Origin: Angiostrongylus vasorum
Taxonomy: Eukaryota > Nematoda > Chromadorea > Rhabditida > Metastrongylidae
NCBI GenBank assembly: GCA_018806985.1
Contig: JADANN010000234.1
Location: 49,770 to 113,769, forward strand
Direction: 5' to 3'
Length of the DNA stretch: 64,000 nt
The translations under genes were made by a program, and so were the position numbers. Under the pieces are notes generated by a model. That model searched no databases and had not been told where the DNA came from. It worked only from the letters and a program-made list of their open reading frames with translations. Shown here in pieces: positions 35,511 to 50,000 of the stretch. The stretch's first letter is position 1. Every line of letters starts with the position of its first letter.

Positions 35511-38500
35511 AACAGGTCAGACGTCAGTGTTCTGACAAATGAGGACGATTAACGATTGGCCCAAGTAGCATAGTGGTTAGTCCTCCAGGTTGTGGTCGTG
35601 GCGACACGGGTTCGACTCCTGTCCTCGACATGCTTTTGCGGTGAATGGAATGGAAAGCACGGATTAGACATGTACTGGTAGTTGTATATTTCACACTGAA
35701 ACAGGTCAGACGTCAGTGTTCTGATAAAATTGAGGATGATTAACGATTGGCCCAAGTAGTACAGTGGTTAGTCCTCCAGGTTGTGGTCGTGGCGACACGG
35801 GTTCGATTCCTGTCCTCGACATGCTTTTGCGGTGAATGGAATGGAAAGCACGGATTAGACATGTACTGGTAGTTGTATATTTCACACGGAAACAGGTCAG
35901 ACTTCAGTGTTCTGACAAATGAGGACGATTAACGATTGGCCCAAGTAGCATAGTGGTTAGTCCTCCAGGTTGTGGTCGTGGCGACACGGGTTCGATTCCT
36001 GTCCTCGACATGCTTTTGCGGTGAATGGAATGGAAAGCACGGATTAGACATGTACTGGTAGTTGTATATTTCACACTGAAACAGGTCGAGACGTCAGTGT
36101 TCTGACAAATGAGGACGATTAACGATTGGCCCAAGTAGCACAGTGGTTAGTCCTCCAGGTTGTGGTCGTGGCGACACGGGCTCGACTCCTGTCCTCGACA
36201 TGCTTTTGCGGTGAATGGAATGGAAAGCACGGATTAGACATGTACTGGTAGTTGTATATTTCACACGGAAACAGGTCAGACTTCAGTGTTCTGACAAATG
36301 AGGACGATTAACGATTGGCCCAAGTAGCATAGTGGTTAGTCCTCCAGGTTGTGGTCGTGGCGACACGGGTTCGATTCCTGTCCTCGACATGCTTTTGCGG
36401 TGAATGGAATGGAAAGCACGGATTAGACATGTACTGGTAGTTGTATATTTCACACTGAAACAGGTCGAGACGTCAGTGTTCTGATAAATGAGGATCGATT
36501 AACGATTGGCCCAAGTAGTACAGTGGTTAGTCCTCCAGGTTGTGGTCGTGGCGACACGGGCTCGATTCCTGTCCTCGACATGCTTTTGCGGTGAATGGAA
36601 TGGAAAGCACGGATTAGACATGTACTGGTAGTTGTATATTTCACACGGAAACAGGTCAGACTTCAGTGTTCTGACAAATGAGGACGATTAACGATTGGCC
36701 CAAGTAGCATAGTGGTTAGTCCTCCAGGTTGTGGTCGTGGCGACACGGGTTCGATTCCTGTCCTCGACATGCTTTTGCGGTGAATGGAATGGAAAGCACG
36801 GATTAGACATGTACTGGTAGTTGTATATTTCACACTGAAATAGGTCGAGACGTCAGTGTTCTGATAAATGAGGATCGATTAACGATTGGCCCAAGTAGTA
36901 CAGTGGTTAGTCCTCCAGGTTGTGGTCGTGGCGACACGGGTTCGATTCCTGTCCTCGACATGCTTTTGCGGTGAATGGAATGGAAAGCACGGATTAGACA
37001 TGTACTGGTAGTTGTATATTTCACACTGAAACAGGTCGAGACGTCAGTGTTCTGACAAATGAGGATCGATTAACGATTGGCCCAAGTAGTACAGTGGTTA
37101 GTCCTCCAGGTTGTGGTCGTGGCGACACGGGTTCGATTCCTGTCCTCGACATGCTTTTGCGGTGAATGGAATGGAAAGCACGGATTAGACATGTACTGGT
37201 AGTTGTATATTTCACACGGAAACAGGTCAGACTTCAGTGTTCTGACAAATGAGGACGATTAACGATTGGCCCAAGTAGCATAGTGGTTAGTCCTCCAGGT
37301 TGTGGTCGTGGCGACACGGGTTCGATTCCTGTCCTCGACATGCTTTTGCGGTGAATGGAATGGAAAGCACGGATTAGACATGTACTGGTAGTTGTATATT
37401 TCACACGGAAACAGGTCAGACTTCAGTGTTCTGACAAATGAGGACGATTAACGATTGGCCCAAGTAGTACAGTGGTTAGTCCTCCAGGTTGTGGTCGTGG
37501 CGACACGGGTTCGATTCCTGTCCTCGACATGCTTTTGCGGTGAATGGAATGGAAAGCACGGATTAGACATGTACTGGTAGTTGTATATTTCACACGGAAA
37601 CAGGTCAGACTTCAGTGTTCTGACAAATGAGGACGATTAACGATTGGCCCAAGTAGCATAGTGGTTAGTCCTCCAGGTTGTGGTCGTGGCGACACGGGTT
37701 CGATTCCTGTCCTCGACATGCTTTTGCGGTGAATGGAATGGAAAGCACGGATTAGACATGTACTGGTAGTTGTATATTTCACACTGAAATAGGTCGAGAC
37801 GTCAGTGTTCTGATAAATGAGGATCGATTAACGATTGGCCCAAGTAGTACAGTGGTTAGTCCTCCAGGTTGTGGTCGTGGCGACACGGGTTCGATTCCTG
37901 TCCTCGACATGCTTTTGCGGTGAATGGAATGGAAAGCACGGATTAGACATGTACTGGTAGTTGTATATTTCACACTGAAATAGGTCGAGACGTCAGTGTT
38001 CTGACAAATGAGGATCGATTAACGATTGGCCCAAGTAGCACAGTGGTTAGTCCTCCAGGTTGTGGTCGTGGCGACACGGGTTCGATTCCTGTCCTCGACA
38101 TGCTTTTGCGGTGAATGGAATGGAAAGCACGGATTAGACATGTACTGGTAGTTGTATATTTCACACTGAAATAGGGTCAGACGTCAGTGTTCTGATAAAT
38201 GAGGATCGATTAACGATTGGCCCAAGTAGTACAGTGGTTAGTCCTCCAGGTTGTGGTCGTGGCGACACGGGTTCGATTCCTGTCCTCGACATGCTTTTGC
38301 GGTGAATGGAATGGAAAGCACGGATTAGACATGTACTGGTAGTTGTATATTTCACACTGAAATGGTTGAGACGGCAGTGTTCTGATAAATGAGGATCATT
38401 AACGATTGGCCCAAGTAGTACAGTGGTTAGTCCTCCAGGTTGTGGTCGTGGCGACACGGGTTCGATTCCTGTCCTCGACATGCTTTTGCGGTGAATGGAA

Positions 38501-39400
38501 TGGAAAGCACGGATTAGACATGTACTGGTAGTTGTATATTTCACACTGAAACAGGTCGAGACGTCAGTGTTCTGACAAATGAGGATCGATTAACGATTGG
38601 CCCAAGTAGTACAGTGGTTAGTCCTCCAGGTTGTGGTCGTGGCGACACGGGTTCGATTCCTGTCCTCGACATGCTTTTGCGGTGAATGGAATGGAAAGCA
38701 CGGATTTAGACGTGTACTGGTAGTTGTATATTTCACACTGAAATGGTTGAGACGGCAGTGTTCTGATAAATGAGGATCGATTAACGATTGGCCCAAGTAG
38801 TACAGTGGTTAGTCCTCCAGGTTGTGGTCGTGGCGACACGGGTTCGATTCCTGTCCTCGACATGCTTTTGCGGTGAATGGAATGGAAAGCACGGATTAGA
38901 CATGTACTGGTAGTTGTATATTTCACACGGAAACAGGTCAGACTTCAGTGTTCTGACAAATGAGGACGATTAACGATTGGCCCAAGTAGCACAGTGGTTA
39001 GTCCTCCAGGTTGTGGTCGTGGCGACACGGGTTCGATTCCCTGTCCTCGACATGCTTTTGCGGTGAATGGAATGGAAAGCACGGATTAGACGTGTACTGG
39101 TAGTTGTATATTTCACACTGAAATGGTTGAGACGGCAGTGTTCTGATAAATGAGGATCATTAACGATTGGCCCAAGTAGTACAGTGGTTAGTCCTCCAGG
39201 TTGTGGTCGTGGCGACACGGGTTCGATTCCTGTCCTCGACATGCTTTTGCGGTGAATGGAATGGAAAGCACGGATTAGACATGTACTGGTAGTTGTATAT
39301 TTCACACTGAAATAGGTTGAGACGGCAGTGTTCTGATAAATGAGGATCATTAACGATTGGCCCAAGTAGTACAGTGGTTAGTCCTCCAGGTTGTGGTCGT
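35500..39400 (+). repeat. Satellite domain III
   Basis: Units return to GTACTGGTAG and GGTTCGATTCC with GGAATGG. The spacer gradually shifts from X and Y types to the TGAAATGGTTGAGACGGCAG type (M) that dominates the next domain; the first M units here are near 38360 and 38740. The domain is a transition zone. Confidence 0.6.
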
Positions 39401-42400
39401 GGCGACACGGGCTCGATTCCTGTCCTGGGACATTCTTTCGCCGTGAATGGAATGGAAAGCACGGATTAGACATGTACTAGGTAGTTGTATATTTCACACG
39501 GAAACAGGTCAGACTTCAGTGTTCTGACAAATGAGGACGATTAACGATTGGCCCAAGTAGCATAGTGGTTAGTCCTCCAGGTTGTGGTCGTGGCGACACG
39601 GGTTCGATTCCCTGTCCTCGACATGCTTTTGCGGTGAATGGAATGGAAAGCACGGATTAGACGTGTACTGGTAGTTGTATATTTCACACTGAAATGGTTG
39701 AGACGGCAGTGTTCTGATAAATGAGGACTCGATTAACGATTGGCCCAAGTAGTACAGTGCTTAGTCCTCCAGGTTGTGGTCGTGGCGACACTGGCTCGAT
39801 TCCTGTCCTCGACATGCTTTTTGCGGTGAATGGAATGGAAAGCACGGATTAGACATGTACTAGGTAGTTGTATATTTCACACTGAAATGGTTGAGACGGC
39901 AGTGTTCTGATAAATGAGGATCATTAACGATTGGCCCAAGTAGTACAGTGCTTAGTCCTCCAGGTTGTGGTCGTGGCGACACGGGTTCGATTCCTGTCGT
40001 CGACATGCTTTTTGCGGTGAATGGAACGGAAAGCGGGGTTTAGACGTGTACTGGTAGTTGTATATTTCACACTGAAATGGTTGAGACGGCAGTGTTCTGA
40101 TAAATGAGGATCATTAACGATTGGCCCAAGTAGTACAGTGGTTAGTCCTCCAGGTTGTGGTCGTGGCGACCCAGGCTCGATTCCTGCCTGGGCATTCTTT
40201 CGCCGTGAGTAGAATGGAAAGCACGGATTAGACATGTACTGGTAGTTGTATATTTCACACGGAAACAGGTCGAGACTTCAGTGTTCTGACAAATGAGGAC
40301 GATTAACGATTGGCCCAAGTAGCATAGTGGTTAGTCCTCCAGGTTGTGGTCGTGGCGACACGGGTTCGATTCCTGTCCTCGACATGCTTTTCGCGGTGAA
40401 TGGAATGGAAAGCACGGATTAGACGTGTACTGGTAGTTGTATATTTCACACTGAAATGGTTGAGACGGCAGTGTTCTGATAAATGAGGATCATTAACGAT
40501 TGGCCCAAGTAGTACAGTGGTTAGTCCTCCAGGTTGTGGTCGTGGCGACACGGGCTCGATTCCTGTCCTCGACATGCTTTTGCGGTGAATGGAATGGAAA
40601 GCACGGATTAGACGTGTACTGGTAGTTGTATATTTCACACTGAAATGGTTGAGACGGCAGTGTTCTGATAAATGAGGATCATTAACGATTGGCCCAAGTA
40701 GTACAGTGCTTAGTCCTCCAGGTTGTGGTCGTGGCGAAACTGGCTCGATTCCTATCCTCGATATGCTTTTGCGGTGAATGGAATGGAAAGCACGGATTAG
40801 ACATGTATAGGTAGTTGAATATTTCACACTGAAATGGTTGAGACGGCAGTGTTCTGATAAATGAGGATCATTAACGATTGGCCCAAGTAGTACAGTGCTT
40901 AGTCCTCCAGGTTGTGGTCGTGGCGACACGGGTTCGATTCCTGTCCTCGACATGCTTTTGCGGTGAATGGAATGGAAAGCACGGATTAGACATGTACTGG
41001 TAGTTGTATATTTCACACTGAAATGGTTGAGACGGCAGTGTTCTGATAAATGAGGATCATTAACGATTGGCCCAAGTAGTACAGTGCTTAGTCCTCCAGG
41101 TTGTGGTCGTGGCGACACAGGCTCGATTCCCTGTCCTCGGGCATGCTTTTGCGGTGAATGGAATGGAAAGCACGGATTAGACATGTACTAGGTAGTTGTA
41201 TATTTCACACTGAAATGGTTGAGACGGCAGTGTTCTGATAAATGAGGATCGATTAACGATTGGCCCAAGTAGTACAGTGCTTAGTCCTCCAGGTTGTGGT
41301 CGTGGCGACACGGGCTCGATTCCTGTCCTCGACATGCTTTTGCGGTGAATGGAATGGAAAGCACGGATTAGACATGTACTGGTAGTTGTATATTTCACAC
41401 TGAAATGGTTGAGACGGCAGTGTTCTGATAAATGAGGATCATTAACGATTGGCCCAAGTAGTACAGTGCTTAGTCCTCCAGGTTGTGGTCGTGGCGACAC
41501 GGGCTCGATTCCTGTCCTCGACATGCTTTTTGCGGTGAATGGAATGGAAAGCACGGATTAGACATGTACTAGGTAGTTGTATATTTCACACTGAAATGGT
41601 TGAGACGGCAGTGTTCTGATAAATGAGGATCATTAACGATTGGCCCAAGTAGTACAGTGCTTAGTCCTCCAGGTTGTGGTCGTGGCGACACGGGTTCGAT
41701 TCCTGTCCTCGACATGCTTTTCGCGGTGAATGGAATGGAAAGCACGGATTAGACGTGTACTGGTAGTTGTATATTTCACACTGAAATGGTTGAGACGGCA
41801 GTGTTCTGATAAATGAGGATCATTAACGATTGGCCCAAGTAGTACAGTGCTTAGTCCTCCAGGTTGTGGTCGTGGCGACACGGGCTCGATTCCTGTCCTC
41901 GACATGCTTTTGCGGTGAATGGAATGGAAAGCACGGATTAGACATGTACTAGGTAGTTGTATATTTCACACTGAAATGGTTGAGACGGCAGTGTTCTGAT
42001 AAATGAGGATCATTAACGATTGGCCCAAGTAGTACAGTGCTTAGTCCTCCAGGTTGTGGTCGTGGCGACACGGGCTCGATTCCTGTCCTCGACATGCTTT
42101 TGCGGTGAATGGAATGGAAAGCACGGATTAGACATGTACTGGTAGTTGTATATTTCACACTGAAATGGTTGAGACGGCAGTGTTCTGATAAATGAGGATC
42201 ATTAACGATTGGCCCAAGTAGTACAGTGCTTAGTCCTCCAGGTTGTGGTCGTGGCGACACGGGCTCGATTCCTGTCCTCGACATGCTTTTGCGGTGAATG
42301 GAATGGAAAGCACGGATTAGACGTGTACTGGTAGTTGTATATTTCACACTGAAATGGTTGAGACGGCAGTGTTCTGATAAATGAGGATCATTAACGATTG

Positions 42401-42778
42401 GCCCAAGTAGTACAGTGCTTAGTCCTCCAGGTTGTGGTCGTGGCGACCCAGGCTCGATTCCTGCCTGGGCATTCTTTCGCCGTGAGTAGAATGGAAAGCA
42501 CGGATTAGACATGTACTAGGTAGTTGTATATTTCACACGGAAACAGGTCAGACTTCAGTGTTCTGACAAATGAGGACGATTAACGATTGGCCCAAGTAGC
42601 ATAGTGGTTAGTCCTCCAGGTTGTGGTCGTGGCGACACGGGTTCGATTCCTGCCTGGGCATTCTTTCGCCGTGAATAGAATGGAAAGCACGGATTAGACA
42701 TGTACTAGGTAGTTGTATATTTCACACGGAAACAGGTCAGACTTCAGTGTTCTGACAAATGAGGACGATTAACGATTG

Positions 42779-42850
42779 GCCCAAGTAGCATAGTGGTTAG
42801 TCCTCCAGGTTGTGGTCGTGGCGACACGGGTTCGATTCCTGCCCTGGGCA
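42779..42850 (+). tRNA. Best-folding tRNA-His(GUG)-like unit (1 of 3)
   Basis: This unit combines an intact A box (TAGCATAGTGG), an intact B box (GGTTCGATTCC), the 3' end CCCTGGGCA and a following TTTT. With G1 at 42779 and A73 at 42850 the acceptor pairs 6 of 7 (only A6-C67 fails), the T stem 4 of 5, the anticodon stem 4 of 5 and the D stem 3 of 4. Of all units I examined, this combination is closest to a real histidine tRNA gene. It could be a relic of the founder or a chance recombinant of the two 3'-end haplotypes. Confidence 0.45.
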
Positions 42851-45800
42851 TTCTTTTCGCCGTGAATAGAATGGAAAGCACGGATTAGACGTGTACTGGT
42901 AGTTGTATATTTCACACTGAAATGGTTGAGACGGCAGTGTTCTGATAAATGAGGATCATTAACGATTTACCGATTGGCCCAAGTAGTACAGTGCTTAGTC
43001 CTCCAGGTTGTGGTCGTGGCGACACTGGCTCGATTCCTATCCTCGATATGCTTTTGCGGTGAATGGAATGGAAAGCACGGATTAGACATGTACTAGGTAG
43101 TTGTATATTTCACACTGAAATGGTTGAGACGGCAGTGTTCTGATAAATGAGGATCATTAACGATTGGCCCAAGTAGTACAGTGCTTAGTCCTCCAGGTTG
43201 TGGTCGTGGCGACACGGGTTCGATTCCTGTCGTCGACATGCTTTTGCGGTGAATGGAATGGAAAGCACGGATTTAGACGTGTACTGGTAGTTGTATATTT
43301 CACACTGAAATGGTTGAGACGGCAGTGTTCTGATAAATGAGGATCATTAACGATTGGCCCAAGTAGTACAGTGGTTAGTCCTCCAGGTTGTGGTCGTGGC
43401 GACCCAGGCTCGATTCCTGCCTGGGCATTCTTTCGCCGTGAGTAGAATGGAAAGCACGGATTAGACGTGTACTGGTAGTTGTATATTTCACACTGAAATG
43501 GTTGAGACGGCAGTGTTCTGATAAATGAGGATCATTAACGATTGGCCCAAGTAGTACAGTGCTTAGTCCTCCAGGTTGTGGTCGTGGCGACACGGGTTCG
43601 ATTCCTGTCCTCGACATGCTTTTGCGGTGAATGGAATGGAAAGCACGGATTAGACATGTACTGGTAGTTGTATATTTCACACTGAAATGGTTGAGACGGC
43701 AGTGTTCTGATAAATGAGGATCATTAACGATTGGCCCAAGTAGTACAGTGCTTAGTCCTCCAGGTTGTGGTCGTGGCGACACGGGCTCGATTCCTGCCTG
43801 GGCATTCTTTTCGCCGTGAATAGAATGGAAAGCACGGATTAGACGTGTACTGGTAGTTGTATATTTCACACTGAAATGGTTGAGACGGCAGTGTTCTGAT
43901 AAATGAGGATCATTAACGATTGGCCCAAGTAGTACAGTGCTTAGTCCTCCAGGTTGTGGTCGTGGCGACACGGGTTCGATTCCTGTCCTCGACATGCTTT
44001 TGCGGTGAATGGAATGGAAAGCACGGATTAGACATGTACTGGTAGTTGTATATTTCACACTGAAATGGTTGAGACGGCAGTGTTCTGATAAATGAGGATC
44101 ATTAACGACGATTGGCCCAAGTAGTACAGTGCTTAGTCCTCCAGGTTGTGGTCGTGGCGACACTGGCTCGATTCCTATCCTCGATATGCTTTTGCGGTGA
44201 ATGGAATGGAAAGCACGGATTAGACATGTACTAGGTAGTTGTATATTTCACACTGAAATGGTTGAGACGGCAGTGTTCTGATAAATGAGGATCATTAACG
44301 ATTGGCCCAAGTAGTACAGTGCTTAGTCCTCCAGGTTGTGGTCGTGGCGACACGGGTTCGATTCCTGTCGTCGACATGCTTTTTGCGGTGAATGGAACGG
44401 AAAGCGCGGGTTTAGACGTGTACTGGTAGTTGTATATTTCACACTGAAATGGTTGAGACGGCAGTGTTCTGATAAATGAGGATCATTAACGATTGGCCCA
44501 AGTAGTACAGTGGTTAGTCCTCCAGGTTGTGGTCGTGGCGACCCAGGCTCGATTCCCTGCCTGGGCATTCTTTCGCCGTGAGTAGAATGGAAAGCACGGA
44601 TTAGACGTGTACTGGTAGTTGTATATTTCACACTGAAATGGTTGAGACGGCAGTGTTCTGATAAATGAGGATCATTAACGATTGGCCCAAGTAGTACAGT
44701 GCTTAGTCCTCCAGGTTGTGGTCGTGGCGACACGGGTTCGATTCCTGTCGTCGACATGCTTTTTGCGGTGAATGGAATGGAAAGCGCGGATTAGACGTGT
44801 ACTGGTAGTTGTATATTTCACACTGAAATGGTTGAGACGGCAGTGTTCTGATAAATGAGGATCATTAACGATTGGCCCAAGTAGTACAGTGCTTAGTCCT
44901 CCAGGTTGTGGTCGTGGCGACACAGGCTCGATTCCTGCCTGGGCATTCTTTTCGCCGTGAATAGAATGGAAAGCACGGATTAGACGTGTACTGGTAGTTG
45001 TATATTTCACACTGAAATGGTTGAGACGGCAGTGTTCTGATAAATCAGGATCATTAACGATTGGCCCAAGTAGCATAGTGGTTAGTCCTCCAGGTTGTGG
45101 TCGTGGCGACACGGGTTCGATTCCTGTCGTCGACATGCTTTTGCGGTGAATGGAATGGAAAGCGGGTCTTAGACGTGTACTGGTAGTTGTATATTTCACA
45201 CTGAAATGGTTGAGACGGCAGTGTTCTGATAAATGAGGATCATTAACGATTGGCCCAAGTAGTACAGTGGTTAGTCCTCCAGGTTGTGGTCGTGGCGACC
45301 CAGGCTCGATTCCTGCCTGGGCATTCTTTCGCCGTGAGTAGAATGGAAAGCACGGATTAGACGTGTACTGGTAGTTGTATATTTCACACTGAAATGGTTG
45401 AGACGGCAGTGTTCTGATAAATGAGGATCATTAACGATTGGCCCAAGTAGTACAGTGGTTAGTCCTCCAGGTTGTGGTCGTGGCGACACGGGCTCGATTC
45501 CTGTCCTCGACATGCTTTTGCGGTGAATGGAATGGAAAGCACGGATTAGACATGTACTGGTAGTTGTATATTTCACACTGAAATGGTTGAGACGGCAGTG
45601 TTCTGATAAATGAGGATCATTAACGATTGGCCCAAGTAGTACAGTGCTTAGTCCTCCAGGTTGTGGTCGTGGCGACACTGGCTCGATTCCTGTCCTCGAC
45701 ATGCTTTTGCGGTGAATGGAATGGAAAGCACGGATTAGACATGTACTGGTAGTTGTATATTTCACACTGAAATGGTTGAGACGGCAGTGTTCTGATAAAT

Positions 45801-46574
45801 GAGGATCATTAACGATTGGCCCAAGTAGTACAGTGCTTAGTCCTCCAGGTTGTGGTCGTGGCGACACGGGTTCGATTCCTGTCGTCGACATGCTTTTGCG
45901 GTGAATGGAACGGAAAGCGGGGTTTAGACGTGTACTGGTAGTTGTATATTTCACACTGAAATGGTTGAGACGGCAGTGTTCTGATAAATGAGGATCATTA
46001 ACGATTGGCCCAAGTAGTACAGTGGTTAGTCCTCCAGGTTGTGGTCGTGGCGACCCAGGCTCGATTCCTGCCTGGGCATTCTTTTCGCCGTGAGTAGAAT
46101 GGAAAGCACGGATTAGACGTGTACTGGTAGTTGTATATTTCACACTGAAATGGTTGAGACGGCAGTGTTCTGATAAATGAGGATCATTAACGATTGGCCC
46201 AAGTAGTACAGTGCTTAGTCCTCCAGGTTGTGGTCGTGGCGACACGGGTTCGATTCCTGTCGTCGACATGCTTTTGCGGTGAATGGAATGGAAAGCACGG
46301 ATTAGACGTGTACTGGTAGTTGTATATTTCACACTGAAATGGTTGAGACGGCAGTGTTCTGATAAATGAGGATCATTAACGATTGGCCCAAGTAGTACAG
46401 TGCTTAGTCCTCCAGGTTGTGGTCGTGGCGACCCAGGCTCGATTCCTGCCTGGGCATTCTTTCGCCGTGAGTAGAATGGAAAGCACGGATTAGACATGTA
46501 CTAGGTAGTTGTATATTTCACACGGAAACAGGTCAGACTTCAGTGTTCTGACAAATGAGGACGATTAACGATTG

Positions 46575-46646
46575 GCCCAAGTAGCATAGTGGTTAGTCCT
46601 CCAGGTTGTGGTCGTGGCGACACGGGTTCGATTCCTGCCCTGGGCA
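46575..46646 (+). tRNA. Best-folding tRNA-His(GUG)-like unit (2 of 3)
   Basis: It has the same combination as the unit at 42779: A box TAGCATAGTGG, B box GGTTCGATTCC, end CCTGCCCTGGGCA, then TTCTTTTCGCC. It recurs 380 bp downstream at 46955, so a two-monomer block has been duplicated here. Confidence 0.4.
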
Positions 46647-46954
46647 TTCTTTTCGCCGTGAATAGAATGGAAAGCACGGATTAGACGTGTACTGGTAGTT
46701 GTATATTTCACACTGAAATGGTTGAGACGGCAGTGTTCTGATAAATGAGGATCGATTAACGATTGGCCCAAGTAGTACAGTGCTTAGTCCTCCAGGTTGT
46801 GGTCGTGGCGACACGGGCTCGATTCCTGCCTGGGCATTCTTTCGCCGTGAATAGAATGGAAAGCACGGATTAGACATGTACTAGGTAGTTGTATATTTCA
46901 CACGGAAACAGGTCAGACTTCAGTGTTCTGACAAATGAGGACGATTAACGATTG

Positions 46955-47026
46955 GCCCAAGTAGCATAGTGGTTAGTCCTCCAGGTTGTGGTCGTGGCGA
47001 CACGGGTTCGATTCCTGCCCTGGGCA
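46955..47026 (+). tRNA. Best-folding tRNA-His(GUG)-like unit (3 of 3)
   Basis: This appears identical in its tRNA-like part to 46575-46646 and lies exactly two monomers (380 bp) downstream. Stem pairing is as described for 42779-42850. Confidence 0.4.
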
Positions 47027-50000
47027 TTCTTTTCGCCGTGAATAGAATGGAAAGCACGGATTAGACGTGTACTGGTAGTTGTATATTTCACACTGAAATG
47101 GTTGAGACGGCAGTGTTCTGATAAATGAGGATCGATTAACGATTGGCCCAAGTAGTACAGTGCTTAGTCCTCCAGGTTGTGGTCGTGGCGACACAGGCTC
47201 GATTCCTGTCCTCGACATGCTTTTGCGGTGAATGGAATGGAAAGCACGGATTAGACATGTATAGGTAGTTGTATATTTCACACTGAAATGGTTGAGACGG
47301 CAGTGTTCTGATAAATGAGGATCATTAACGATTGGCCCAAGTAGTACAGTGCTTAGTCCTCCAGGTTGTGGTCGTGGCGACACGGGTTCGATTCCTGTCC
47401 TCGACATGCTTTTGCGGTGAATGGAATGGAAAGCACGGATTAGACATGTACTGGTAGTTGTATATTTCACACTGAAATGGTTGAGACGGCAGTGTTCTGA
47501 TAAATGAGGATCATTAACGATTGGCCCAAGTAGTACAGTGCTTAGTCCTCCAGGTTGTGGTCGTGGCGACCCAGGCTCGATTCCTGCCTGGGCATTCTTT
47601 CGCCGTGAGTAGAATGGAAAGCACGGATTAGACGTGTACTGGTAGTTGTATATTTCACACTGAAATGGTTGAGACGGCAGTGTTCTGATAAATGAGGATC
47701 ATTAACGATTGGCCCAAGTAGTACAGTGCTTAGTCCTCCAGGTTGTGGTCGTGGCGACACGGGTTCGATTCCCTGTCCTCGACATGCTTTTGCGGTGAAT
47801 GGAATGGAAAGCACGGATTAGACATGTACTGGTAGTTGTATATTTCACACTGAAATGGTTGAGACGGCAGTGTTCTGATAAATGAGGATCGATTAACGAT
47901 TGGCCCAAGTAGCATAGTGGTTAGTCCTCCAGGTTGTGGTCGTGGCGACCCAGGCTCGATTCCTGCCTGGGCATTCTTTCGCCGTGAATAGAATGGAAAG
48001 CACGGATTAGACATGTACTAGGTAGTTGTATATTTCACACGGAAACAGGTCAGACTTCAGTGTTCTGACAAATGAGGACGATTAACGATTGGCCCAAGTA
48101 GCATAGTGGTTAGTCCTCCAGGTTGTGGTCGTGGCGACACGGGTTCGATTCCTGCCTGGGCATTCTTTTCGCCGTGAATAGAATGGAAAGCACGGATTAG
48201 ACGTGTACTGGTAGTTGTATATTTCACACTGAAATGGTTGAGACGGCAGTGTTCTGATAAATGAGGATCATTAACGATTTACCGATTGGCCCAAGTAGTA
48301 CAGTGCTTAGTCCTCCAGGTTGTGGTCGTGGCGACACTGGCTCGATTCCTGTCCTCGACATGCTTTTGCGGTGAATGGAATGGAAAGCACGGATTAGACA
48401 TGTATAGGTAGTTGTATATTTCACACTGAAATGGTTGAGACGGCAGTGTTCTGATAAATGAGGATCATTAACGATTGGCCCAAGTAGTACAGTGCTTAGT
48501 CCTCCAGGTTGTGGTCGTGGCGACACGGGTTCGATTCCTGTCCTCGACATGCTTTTGCGGTGAATGGAATGGAAAGCGCGGATTTAGACGTGTACTGGTA
48601 GTTGTATATTTCACACTGAAATGGTTGAGACGGCAGTGTTCTGATAAATGAGGATCATTAACGATTGGCCCAAGTAGTACAGTGGTTAGTCCTCCAGGTT
48701 GTGGTCGTGGCGACCCAGGCTCGATTCCTGCCTGGGCATTCTTTCGCCGTGAGTAGAATGGAAAGCACGGATTAGACGTGTACTGGTAGTTGTATATTTC
48801 ACACTGAAATGGTTGAGACGGCAGTGTTCTGATAAATGAGGATCATTAACGATTGGCCCAAGTAGTACAGTGCTTAGTCCTCCAGGTTGTGGTCGTGGCG
48901 ACACGGGCTCGATTCCTGTCCTCGACATGCTTTTGCGGTGAATGGAATGGAAAGCACGGATTAGACATGTACTAGGTAGTTGTATATTTCACACTGAAAT
49001 GGTTGAGACGGCAGTGTTCTGATAAATGAGGATCATTAACGATTGGCCCAAGTAGTACAGTGCTTAGTCCTCCAGGTTGTGGTCGTGGCGACCCAGGCTC
49101 GATTCCTGTCCTCGGGCATTCTTTTCGCCGTGAATAGAATGGAAAGCACGGATTAGACATGTATAGGTAGTTGTATATTTCACAAGGAAACAGGTCAGAC
49201 TTCAGTGTTCTGACAAATGAGGACGATTAACGATTGGCCCAAGTAGCATAGTGCTTAGTCCTCCAGGTTGTGGTCGTGGCGACCCAGGCTCGATTCCTGC
49301 CTGGGCATTCTTTCGCCGTGAGTAGAATGGAAAGCACGGATTAGACATGTATAGGTAGTTGTATATTTCACAAGGAAACAGGTCAGACTTCAGTGTTCTG
49401 ACAAATGAGGACGATTAACGATTGGCCCAAGTAGCATAGTGCTTAGTCCTCCAGGTTGTGGTCGTGGCGACACGGGTTCGATTCCTGCCTGGGCATTCTT
49501 TCGCCGTGAATAGAATGGAAAGCACGGATTAGACGTGTACTGGTAGTTGTATATTTCACACTGAAATGGTTGAGACGGCAGTGTTCTGATAAATGAGGAT
49601 CGATTAACGATTGGCCCAAGTAGTACAGTGCTTAGTCCTCCAGGTTGTGGTCGTGGCGACACGGGCTCGATTCCTGTCCTCGACATGCTTTTGCGGTGAA
49701 TGGAATGGAAAGCACGGATTAGACATGTACTAGGTAGTTGTATATTTCACACGGAAACAGGTCAGACTTCAGTGTTCTGACAAATGAGGACGATTAACGA
49801 TTGGCCCAAGTAGCATAGTGGTTAGTCCTCCAGGTTGTGGTCGTGGCGACACGGGTTCGATTCCTGCCTGGGCATTCTTTCGCCGTGAATAGAATGGAAA
49901 GCACGGATTAGACGTGTACTGGTAGTTGTATATTTCACACTGAAATGGTTGAGACGGCAGTGTTCTGATAAATGAGGATCGATTAACGATTGGCCCAAGT

